Source: DASRJW01 sp964567755 (lineage in GTDB: Bacteria; Krumholzibacteriota; Krumholzibacteriia; G020349025). Taken from it: DNA of 8,830 nucleotides. The notes below the pieces were generated by a model that was not told the DNA's origin, did not search any database, and was given only the letters and a program-made list of their open reading frames with translations. Below, piece after piece: positions 1 to 6,353 of this stretch; positions within the stretch are counted from its first letter, which is position 1, and each line of letters starts with the position of its first letter. Made by a program: the position numbers and the translations under genes. The stretch lies in the NCBI GenBank assembly GCA_964567755.1, contig CAZMNW010000057.1, positions 1 to 8,830 of the forward strand, read 5' to 3'.

Positions 1-120
1 GCGATGGCGCTTGACTGCCTCTGCATCCAAGCTCAAACTCCTGAGCGAAAAGCGAACGGTCCTGAGATCCAACAGCCAAGTGAAACCGATCACGCACCAA
101 ATTCCGACGGAACGAGTCCG
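1..120. other. Junction sequence beyond the truncated oxidase; no confident gene
   Basis: In the oxidase fragment's orientation this stretch should encode the rest of the beta-propeller, but none of the three minus-strand frames shows kelch-like or DUF1929-like sequence. On the plus strand, frame 1 is open from the window edge to a TGA at 124-126 and reads as a polar tail ending DGTSPS. It could be the 3' end of a convergent gene that enters from the left. A minus-strand ATG at 122-124 also overlaps the oxidase stop (ATGA) and opens a frame to the window edge with no recognisable content. Neither is strong enough to call as a gene. Confidence 0.3.
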
Positions 121-852
121 TCATGAATAATCCGGGCTAGGGAGCTCTGTCCACGTCTGAGGCGTAGGATCAAATCGCTCCGGAGTTGATGCAAAGGTCT
201 CCGGGGTTCCGATTATGAGACCGCTGACTGTGAGAACCCTAGCATCGGGAAGAGTTGTAGCAGTGGGATACCAACGCTTCGATGTCATAATGCCTTGCGT
301 GAGGATCCAACCCGTACCGGATTGCTCAAACGCCACCGGGTCGAAAAGATACGTCTCTCTCGTACCGTGTGGACCAGTTAGCGGGTCAAGCGTGCGGTCA
401 CTTCCACCGACGGCAAGAACCCGTCCATCGGACAAGATCGTTTGCCCCGTACAATAGAGATCGCTGATGTTTGGAGTGTATCCAGCATTCTGGTCCGGGT
501 CACCCGTACTCCTCCAGTCCCAGTAGTGGGACCTGAAAATATTCCATGTGTTTATGGGAATTGTAGGATCAATTGTAACCATCCAAAAGAGCGCCTTGCC
601 CGTATATGGCGTTTGGCCGTCGCGCACGAGGACTGCATGCACCGCATGCGCCCCAGCCGGCCAGCTGCCACTGGCACATGACGACCCGACAGGCCATGCG
701 CATGGCGGGACCTCCGCCCACACTCCACAGATCTCCTTACCCGGTGGGGTTGCATCGTTACAAGTCGGCGGTTGTTGTCCATGCGATTTCTCGGGAATGT
801 AGATCAACAGCGCCGCCACGAAAGGTATGAGCTCCCTGCTTATTCGCCGCAT
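121..852 (-). pseudogene. Truncated secreted copper radical oxidase (AA5, galactose/glyoxal oxidase-like), N-terminal third only
   Basis: This 243-residue protein matches the N-terminal third of the 691-residue oxidase at 6353-8428 in layout. It has a signal peptide (basic MRR, hydrophobic stretch, likely cleavage near SHG-QQ at about residue 25). A short Cys-rich lead follows (C31, C42, C51, C59), then kelch-type propeller blades. Cys134 (DLYCTG) and Tyr195 (KRWYPTAT) match the Cys and Tyr that form the thioether-linked redox cofactor in galactose oxidase. The TyrHis pair and the distal His that complete the copper site lie in the missing two thirds, so it should not be catalytic. The ATG at 850-852 has a good Shine-Dalgarno (GGAGG, 860-864, 7-nt spacer), so the 5' end is intact. 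Homology stops after PSPDYS at a TGA (121-123), and no other frame restores it, which suggests a deletion or insertion rather than a simple frameshift. It starts 45 nt after the beta-helix gene and may share its transcript. A shortened functional protein is possible but less likely. Confidence 0.75.
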
Positions 853-859
853 GGCCTTT

Positions 860-864
860 CCTCC
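860..864 (-). promoter_or_regulatory. Ribosome binding site of the truncated oxidase
   Basis: Minus-strand GGAGG lies 7 nt upstream of the ATG at 850-852. It fixes the start of the fragment and shows that the translation initiation region is still intact despite the lost 3' part. Confidence 0.7.
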
Positions 865-897
865 GTTTTTATAGATATCACTATCCTTTGCTGAAGC

Positions 898-2259
898 TCA
901 TCTGCTTTTCCCACCTTCGCAACTTGTCACCAAAACGCCTATGCGCCCGCATGGATACCCCTCGGGATGGTTCCCATCGGCACAAGGAGACGCAGCTCTC
1001 AGAGCGAAATCGAGACCGCTCAAGGAATCAGCAAGGCAAAAGAGCGGGTCGGCAGTGAAATTCCCACCCAATTCGATACCACGAAGGCTGTCTCCGAGCG
1101 AATTACCGTAGAAATCGCAGCAACTCGTCGAATCGGTCGAGTTCACCGCGAGCCCTTCGCTCCACGCAATGATGGTGGACACCACCCGCGCGTTGACGGC
1201 TGCGATTCCTCCAATCGGTCGCGCGCCGAACGGGTCGGGGTTTTGTCCGGTAGCACGATTACGGACGAGGGTGCAGCCGGTGATCATGAGTGGCAGGCGT
1301 CCGGTGCTTCCGATCGCGCCCCCAGCTCCAGGAGAATTGTTGCCGGACGCGACGTTGTCTGCAAAGACGCAGTTAGAGATTGTAACGGTCCCTCCGACGG
1401 AAACGGCCCCACCGAAAGGGGAACGATTGGAAGCTCTTGCCGAGTTCCCAGTGAACGTGCAGTTGCTTATCGATCCCTCACCGATGTCGATCGCTCCACC
1501 AAAGGCGCCCTGAAAACCGCTCGCTACATTATCCTCGAACAGGCAATCTGTAATGACAGCACGATACGCAGCTATCCCTCCTCCCACGTGTCCAGTATCA
1601 CCGAAGCCGCTGTTCGCGCGAAACACACAACCCACAACTTTCAAGTTTCCACTACTCCAAATTCCAGCACCGTATCCTTCGAAGAAAACGCTGTTCTCAA
1701 CGACCTGACAGTCGGCAATTTCTGCGTTGACGCAGTAGATCCCGCCACCCGCAATTGGAACCTCGTTATTCCGAATGATGCAATTCGAGATGCGCGGGTT
1801 GGAGTCCTTGTCGCAGTAAACGCCACCGCCGTGCACCCAGGGAGCACCATCGGAGCTTCCTCTCCCTATCCCGTTCTGTATCGTCAGCCCCTCGATCACT
1901 ACGTCACCAACACTTAGACACAAGATGACACGCCCAAGCTTTTCAGCATCCAAGGTCGTTGTCTCCGGGCTCTCACCTCGCAGAAAGACCCCGGGCTTCA
2001 CCACAACCATCGAATGCCCCTGAGGACGCTGCGATGACCATGTATAGGTTCCCCTCGCAAGTACGACAACATCGCCAGCACGCGCGGAATCCATCGCCGC
2101 CTGTATCGTAGGTGCATCGCCAGTGGAGTCCGGTTGGACGTGCCATGCTCGTCCAGTGTCGGCGGTAACTGGATTGTCAGAGGAGCACGACGGAATCCCG
2201 GCGCTAAGACCCAAGACCAAAGAGAAACCTAGTCTACAATCCAAAGTGCAGTGTCGCAT
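898..2259 (-). CDS. Secreted right-handed beta-helix (pectin lyase-fold) repeat protein
   Basis: The 453-residue protein begins with a short signal sequence. The segment AGIPSC at 20-25 could be a weak lipobox, so a lipoprotein is possible. Residues 50-72 (PTIQAAMDSARAGDVVVLA, then RGTY) form the entry motif usual in parallel beta-helix proteins. At least seven rungs follow from about 140 to 365, each pairing a GGG(I/V)-type turn (near 144, 171, 197, 226, 254, 283, 313) with an (I/V)xxCxFxxN strand (near 157, 181, 208, 236, 264, 294, 326). The C-terminal ADPLFC, SPCADGN and CGRIG segments (403-441) form a cap common in such proteins from FCB-related candidate phyla. There is no sorting domain and no visible catalytic signature, so binding, structural or polysaccharide-related roles are all open. 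I chose the ATG at 2257-2259 because the frame upstream to 2607 is Arg/Cys/Ser-rich, not protein-like, and would bury the signal peptide. The ribosome binding site is weak. Confidence 0.85.
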   Translation of the reverse strand: MRHCTLDCRLGFSLVLGLSAGIPSCSSDNPVTADTGRAWHVQPDSTGDAPTIQAAMDSARAGDVVVLARGTYTWSSQRPQGHSMVVVKPGVFLRGESPETTTLDAEKLGRVILCLSVGDVVIEGLTIQNGIGRGSSDGAPWVHGGGVYCDKDSNPRISNCIIRNNEVPIAGGGIYCVNAEIADCQVVENSVFFEGYGAGIWSSGNLKVVGCVFRANSGFGDTGHVGGGIAAYRAVITDCLFEDNVASGFQGAFGGAIDIGEGSISNCTFTGNSARASNRSPFGGAVSVGGTVTISNCVFADNVASGNNSPGAGGAIGSTGRLPLMITGCTLVRNRATGQNPDPFGARPIGGIAAVNARVVSTIIAWSEGLAVNSTDSTSCCDFYGNSLGDSLRGIELGGNFTADPLFCLADSLSGLDFALRAASPCADGNHPEGYPCGRIGVLVTSCEGGKSR

Positions 2260-2661
2260 GCAACTCGCTTCTGACGGGACGGCTCGAAGCTTTCGGCCAC
2301 ACACAGCCGCTTGGAGCCTGCCCCGCAACTGGCATGCAGGTATCTGGGTAGGGTGCGCGCCATGCCGGTCAATAGTCAAGGGAAATTTGCACACGCCGAG
2401 GTAGTCCATGGACGCATGGCCTGGCGCGAAACCTGACACGTGGTCCCTCCATGGCTGTCGCCTCAAGAATTCGGCCTCCTGGCCCTCGCCGACGTTGGAG
2501 AAAGTCATGGATCTCGCGTTGGAGGTGCTCGACGCCCGGCACTGGGGGGCACTGGAGCTATACCTCAGCCCTTGGAACGACCTGGAGAATCGCAGAGTCG
2601 GCTTCACGTCGCAGCGCCGGAGAGGTCGACACGAGCCTCCTGCTGATGCGAGTCCGGGCGG
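2260..2661. other. 400-nt stretch without a confident gene
   Basis: This lies between the stop of the GT-C-like gene and the start of the beta-helix gene. The minus-strand frame is open here as an upstream extension of the beta-helix gene, but its composition looks non-coding. On the plus strand an ATG at 2408 with GAGG upstream opens 112 codons that run into the 3' end of the neighbouring gene; I do not recognise the product. I found no hairpin with a T-tract. Minus-strand TTGACT and TTGACC boxes near 2370-2380 lack a convincing -10 partner, so a promoter for the beta-helix gene is possible but unproven. Confidence 0.5.
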
Positions 2662-4020
2662 TCAAGGACGCGTCCGGAGGCGTTTCCAGAGTTCCACCCC
2701 TAGTAGAAGAGAGAACCAGATCAGCAATTCAGTCGGTCCTCTGTAGCGTGGGTTCCCAGTTTCAACAAGGGCTGAAACTGTCATCGAATAATAGATGACG
2801 CACAAAGCAACCACTATCCCGGCGACGATCCCATTATCATGCGATGTAAACCAGCGTCCCCTATGCTGCGGAATAGAATAGGCTAGCAGTATCAGCCCGC
2901 TAAAAATAAAGACATTGATAGTAAATAACATCAAGATCATCAGAATGAGCAAGCCCCACGTTAGCTGGAGAACCCTCGAACCGCAGTTCGCAAGATCTGG
3001 CGGAGTCGGCATCCAGTAGGTGGCCATCGATCGCACAACCTCAGCAAGGTAGTTGAGAGGCGCCCTACGAATAAGGAGGAGGTTCAGTCGTAGCATCTTC
3101 TGGCTGAGTGCTGGTTTACTGAGTCCTGTAACAACCTGCAACTCTGGGATGGCCATCCAAACGGACATGTAGCCCGTGTGATCACTGCCTGACACAACGA
3201 GGTCATTGTTACGGTGCGCAACCAGAACGTCTCGAATCGCGGCTTGCTCATCAGGTAGTCGTTCGACAAAGTGGATCGTGCGCGTCGTGAGATTGAATCC
3301 GAAGAGTGGCGTCAGGCCAGGGAATCCATAGTTTCTCTGATTGAAAAGGATGACGCCGCCTAGAAGAAAGCTCGGTGCGAGTATTAGCCACAGTGCTGCA
3401 ACGCGGAGGCGCCTGGGTGGTTCGGGCAGTAGCGGCGCGATCACGACTAGTGTACAAGCCAGAATTGGGCCCAGCAGTTGATACGTAGGTCGAACCAGCG
3501 CCGATGCAACAGTGAAAAGAAGGGAGAGAATCAGCCAGCCCCCTCCACGGCCAGCGAGCCACAGGAGGAGGCCACTGACCGCCAGGGTTAAGGTAAACTC
3601 TGATGCTGTTTCGGAGAGAACATACCCGGCCGGGGCCACACTGGGTGGCAGCGAAGCAAGGACAACAAACGCCACGATGAGCGACTTATGGAGGCCTACC
3701 GTGCGCATGACGAATACCAAGAGCAGGGCCGACATGAAATGAAGTAGCATCTGCAAAATGAAAAGGCCCTGCCTAGGGTTATCGGCGGAGGCGGCCAAGA
3801 CAAGCAAGAGCGGATAGCCCAGAGAGCGGTCTGGTAGGGCTTCGAGACGCAGATCCTTGAGGTCCTGGGCTGCTTGCAAGTAGCCGTGTGAGTCTGGGGT
3901 GATCAGTGGGGCCTCCCGCCAGATGATTGCGTGAAAGATCATGCTTGCGAGGAAGAGGAATGATAGGAGGATCCAGAACCTGATCCGTGCCTTCGCAGTA
4001 GCTGTAATCGGCGTCACCAT
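2662..4020 (-). CDS. Polytopic membrane protein, GT-C fold glycosyltransferase-like (GT39/ArnT-type)
   Basis: The 452-residue protein has roughly nine to ten hydrophobic segments. TM1 is at about 15-33. The first outer loop carries TPDSHGYLQAAQDL (about 41-54), whose acidic residue near 43 sits where GT-C enzymes keep their catalytic or metal-binding Asp/Glu, and SLGYPLLLVL follows. The C-terminal segment GNPRYRGPTELL (about 423-434) resembles the RY.xP motif entering the last membrane helix of PMT/ArnT-like proteins. Such enzymes move a sugar from a polyprenyl-phosphate donor to a lipid, glycan or protein on the outer face of the inner membrane; donor and acceptor cannot be read here. A TTG three codons earlier is possible, but the ATG at 4018-4020 has a weak TGGAA ahead of it and suits the N-terminus better. 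It follows the metal adaptor by 25 nt, so the two are probably co-transcribed. The metal adaptor is an unusual operon partner for a glycosyltransferase. Confidence 0.75.
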   Translation of the reverse strand: MVTPITATAKARIRFWILLSFLFLASMIFHAIIWREAPLITPDSHGYLQAAQDLKDLRLEALPDRSLGYPLLLVLAASADNPRQGLFILQMLLHFMSALLLVFVMRTVGLHKSLIVAFVVLASLPPSVAPAGYVLSETASEFTLTLAVSGLLLWLAGRGGGWLILSLLFTVASALVRPTYQLLGPILACTLVVIAPLLPEPPRRLRVAALWLILAPSFLLGGVILFNQRNYGFPGLTPLFGFNLTTRTIHFVERLPDEQAAIRDVLVAHRNNDLVVSGSDHTGYMSVWMAIPELQVVTGLSKPALSQKMLRLNLLLIRRAPLNYLAEVVRSMATYWMPTPPDLANCGSRVLQLTWGLLILMILMLFTINVFIFSGLILLAYSIPQHRGRWFTSHDNGIVAGIVVALCVIYYSMTVSALVETGNPRYRGPTELLIWFSLLLGVELWKRLRTRP

Positions 4021-4045
4021 GGGTTCCAATCAGGTCGAATGCGTC

Positions 4046-5344
4046 TCAGCGCGACGAGGGGGGTAAGGTGTGCGGGCTATGCTTGATCGCTTGCCAGCGC
4101 AGGCGCGATTCCGAATCTAGTAGAAAGTTCGAGCCGACGACAACGCGCTCGCCTTGCCGCACACCCGCCAGTACTTCTACCTTGTCGGCAAAACGTACTC
4201 CCACGTCGACCAAACGGGGCTCGAATGAGTTTTCCTGGACTTCGACAAACACTACGTGACGCGGCCAAGAGTACAGAATCGCCGACTCGGGGACCACGAC
4301 CGTCAGCTTGGAATCAATCGAGAGCCGAACATCTACGAACATTCCCGGTTTGAGAATGAGATCCGGATTGGGGACCTCAAAGCGGACCTTCACCGTCCGA
4401 GTTGCAGACTCGACGTACGGATAAATGCCGGCGACCCGGGCTTCGAACACATGAGGGCCGTGGGGCAGCGACAGTGTTGCCAGCTGTCCCACGCGGACCC
4501 GGCCAGCTTCATTTTCATAGAAATCGGCGAGGATCCAAATCCTCGAGAGATCCGTCACCGTGTACAACTCGGTGCCAGCCATTACGTGTTGGCCTTGTAC
4601 GGCCTCCTGCGTGATCACAAAGCCCGAAATAGGGGCCTTCAGGGGCAGCATCCGATGAATAACATGCTCGCGCTCGAGCCTCGCAATGGTGAGCTCGGGC
4701 ACTTCATACAGCTCGAGTTTGCGGAGGACCGCCAGCCGCAATTCCAACGCTGAACGCTGTAGGTCTGGTAATGACGACAAACGAGCTTGCATCTCCAAAG
4801 CGCGTAAGAAGTCCTGCTGAAGTGCTAGAATTTCCGGTGAAAAGAATTCGAGTATGGTGTCACCCTGATGAACGAAGTCTCCGTTTACGATATATACTGC
4901 TTCGACGTAGCCGTCGACGCGAGTGTGAATCCGGCGGGCTCGTCTCTCATCACGGACGACGATCCCCCGAGTACGAATCTCCTGCGTCGGCGTTTCTTGG
5001 GTTGCTGGGGCAGTCTGGATGTTGGCTAGCTGTCGTCCGCGCGGATCCAAGGTCACCATCGCCCTCCCTGGCACAGAATCTACCCGCGTCTGACCATCGG
5101 ATGATCGGGCGTCCAGCGGGGTTCCTCTGAGCTCGCCATTGACCGCAGGTGCGGACCGCAGGGTGAGATCCATATTGCAAATGGGGCACTCCCCTTTTTG
5201 ATCTGCGATATATGTTGGATGCATTGGGCAGTGGTATTCGCTTGGCCTTGACTCATTTTTGGCGCAACTGGAGAGTAGCACCAGAGCGCTAAGGAACTTC
5301 AGAGGGAGAGATAGGTGCACTTGAAAAGGGGTAGCCCTCTTCAT
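4046..5344 (-). CDS. CusB/HlyD-type efflux adaptor lipoprotein with N-terminal heavy-metal-binding domain
   Basis: This 432-residue periplasmic adaptor is of the kind that bridges an inner-membrane RND pump and an outer-membrane channel for Cu/Ag or related metals. The N-terminus has a basic start, a hydrophobic core and a good lipobox (LSSC, Cys27). Next is a compact metal-binding module, YHCPMHP at 37-43 and CPICNMDL at 53-60, with C39, H42, C53, C56 and Met residues as candidate ligands. The barrel-sandwich halves flank an alpha-helical hairpin: DGYVEAVYIVNGDFVHQGD near 145-162 and ISGFVITQEAVQGQHVMAG near 239-257. Beta-barrel and membrane-proximal domains follow, including RTVKVRFEVPN and LKPGMFVDVRL near 316-341. 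Length is normal for the family. The ATG at 5342-5344 gives the standard lipoprotein N-terminus; a GTG three codons upstream is the alternative. No RND pump or outer-membrane factor gene adjoins it: the neighbours are a sorting-domain protein upstream and a GT-C-like protein 25 nt downstream. Metal specificity is inferred from the domain. Confidence 0.9.
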   Translation of the reverse strand: MKRATPFQVHLSLPLKFLSALVLLSSCAKNESRPSEYHCPMHPTYIADQKGECPICNMDLTLRSAPAVNGELRGTPLDARSSDGQTRVDSVPGRAMVTLDPRGRQLANIQTAPATQETPTQEIRTRGIVVRDERRARRIHTRVDGYVEAVYIVNGDFVHQGDTILEFFSPEILALQQDFLRALEMQARLSSLPDLQRSALELRLAVLRKLELYEVPELTIARLEREHVIHRMLPLKAPISGFVITQEAVQGQHVMAGTELYTVTDLSRIWILADFYENEAGRVRVGQLATLSLPHGPHVFEARVAGIYPYVESATRTVKVRFEVPNPDLILKPGMFVDVRLSIDSKLTVVVPESAILYSWPRHVVFVEVQENSFEPRLVDVGVRFADKVEVLAGVRQGERVVVGSNFLLDSESRLRWQAIKHSPHTLPPSSR

Positions 5345-5508
5345 CGCAGGCACTCTAGGTCCAGGATCGCCGGGGGCATCATCTCTTCACGGGCGGCGTG
5401 AATGGAGATCTTGCCGCTTGTAGTCGAGAGGCGGCGTTCGGCACGCTGTTGAGCACACTCCAGTTGCTCCCTACCGGAGGGGTGCGTCGGCGCATCTGTC
5501 GAGTCACC

Positions 5509-6342
5509 TTATTTCATCAAAGTGAGTTTTTCTGTGAGAATTACGTCTCCAACTCGTACGCTGGCGAGATAGATGCCGGAAGGCACGCTTTTTCCGGTCT
5601 GGTCGTAGCCGCCCCAGGTGTGCCGATAGACTCCGGGCGTGAGTTGCTCCTGAACAAGAACTGCAATGAGCCGTCCTGCCACATCGTATACATTGGCCTC
5701 GACAAATGCAGGGGCGGGAACGCTAAACTCTAGAGTAACGGCCGGGTTGAACGGGTTCGGGCGCAATCTGAGAGCGGCCACGGCAGGGGTGTCGATACCG
5801 TCGAAGGGGGTCGTCTTTCGGCTGGTCTGGTACACGAGCTCAATCTCGTATTCTACGTCCATTTCCCCGAGGTGGGCCTCGCCATCGACATAGTAGGAGT
5901 CGCCGGGGGCCTTGAGTTGCGCGGCAAGGATCCCTGCGCCTGTTCCTTGCGGCGTTACGCCGGCGCTTGTGGGCAGGGCAATTGCCACGTAGAGATCCTG
6001 CCACGAGTCGGCTCGAATCGGCGGAAAAGTAATTGTGACTCTGCCCTCTGCATTTGGTCGCACATCGGTCGCTTCCGCGAGTCGCACGCCGTCAGATAGT
6101 TGCTCGATTGGTCCTTGCACTATCATCACTTTCGGGAATACCGTAGTTACTTCGTTGCTTTGGAACGTGACCCCACCGACGAGCGCCCCGGTTGGCACGC
6201 TGAAGTGCTTTACGAGGTGCGCACCGCCATTGGGCGCCTGAGCTCCGATAATGCGATTTCCTCCGGTGGCGGCACCGCCGAATGCGATCAGCACGAGCAA
6301 GAGAACGAACCGTAGAATGCGCGCACATCTTGCGATGGGCAT
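5509..6342 (-). CDS. Secreted protein with C-terminal FlgD-Ig/type A sorting domain
   Basis: The 277-residue protein starts with a signal peptide (MPIARCARILRF, then a hydrophobic core, ending around residue 25-30). The region 30-180 is predicted beta-rich with no family I recognise. The last 85 or so residues form an Ig-like sorting domain: LRLRPNPFNPAVTLEFSVP (about 191-209), VYDVAGRLIAVL (218-229), GVYRHTWGGYD (237-247) and SGIYLASV (256-263), ending in LTEKLTLMK. In Bacteroidetes and related phyla such C-terminal domains direct proteins through type IX secretion or anchor them at the surface; whether this organism has that machinery is unknown. The start is fixed by a perfect Shine-Dalgarno overlapping the stop of the copper oxidase gene 10 nt upstream, so the two should be translationally coupled. 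The oxidase itself lacks a sorting domain, so this protein may be its surface or secretion partner (inference). Confidence 0.85.
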   Translation of the reverse strand: MPIARCARILRFVLLLVLIAFGGAATGGNRIIGAQAPNGGAHLVKHFSVPTGALVGGVTFQSNEVTTVFPKVMIVQGPIEQLSDGVRLAEATDVRPNAEGRVTITFPPIRADSWQDLYVAIALPTSAGVTPQGTGAGILAAQLKAPGDSYYVDGEAHLGEMDVEYEIELVYQTSRKTTPFDGIDTPAVAALRLRPNPFNPAVTLEFSVPAPAFVEANVYDVAGRLIAVLVQEQLTPGVYRHTWGGYDQTGKSVPSGIYLASVRVGDVILTEKLTLMK

Positions 6343-6346
6343 GGCC

Positions 6347-6353
6347 ACCTCCT
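6347..6353 (-). promoter_or_regulatory. Perfect Shine-Dalgarno coupling oxidase and sorting-domain genes
   Basis: Minus-strand AGGAGGT lies 4 nt before the ATG at 6340-6342, and its first base is the last base of the oxidase stop codon (TGA, 6353-6355). This decides the start of the downstream gene over an ATG 11 codons earlier and makes re-initiation by terminating ribosomes likely. Confidence 0.85.

Noticed and set aside
853..897. TATAAA box upstream of the truncated oxidase
   Set aside because: Its weak -35 partner and a start point that would fall on the ribosome binding site make it an unlikely promoter.
967..1917. 316-codon open frame on the plus strand
   Set aside because: It lies wholly antisense to the beta-helix gene, whose Gly/Asn/Cys-rich repeats leave the opposite strand open; its own sequence has no domain, signal or repeat logic.
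2260..2607. N-terminal extension of the beta-helix protein
   Set aside because: The composition (Arg, Ser, Cys, His) is non-protein-like and would place the signal peptide at residue 117.
2408..2746. Plus-strand frame with a Shine-Dalgarno-like GAGG
   Set aside because: The product is Arg-rich at its end, unrecognised, and overlaps the 3' end of the GT-C-like gene; kept only as a finding.
4256..4753. 165-codon plus-strand frame
   Set aside because: It is antisense to the well-supported metal adaptor.
5345..5508. Possible terminator or promoter between the sorting-domain and adaptor genes
   Set aside because: Only short stems (such as CCCT/AGGG) without a T-tract, and no paired -35/-10 boxes; readthrough from the oxidase promoter cannot be excluded.
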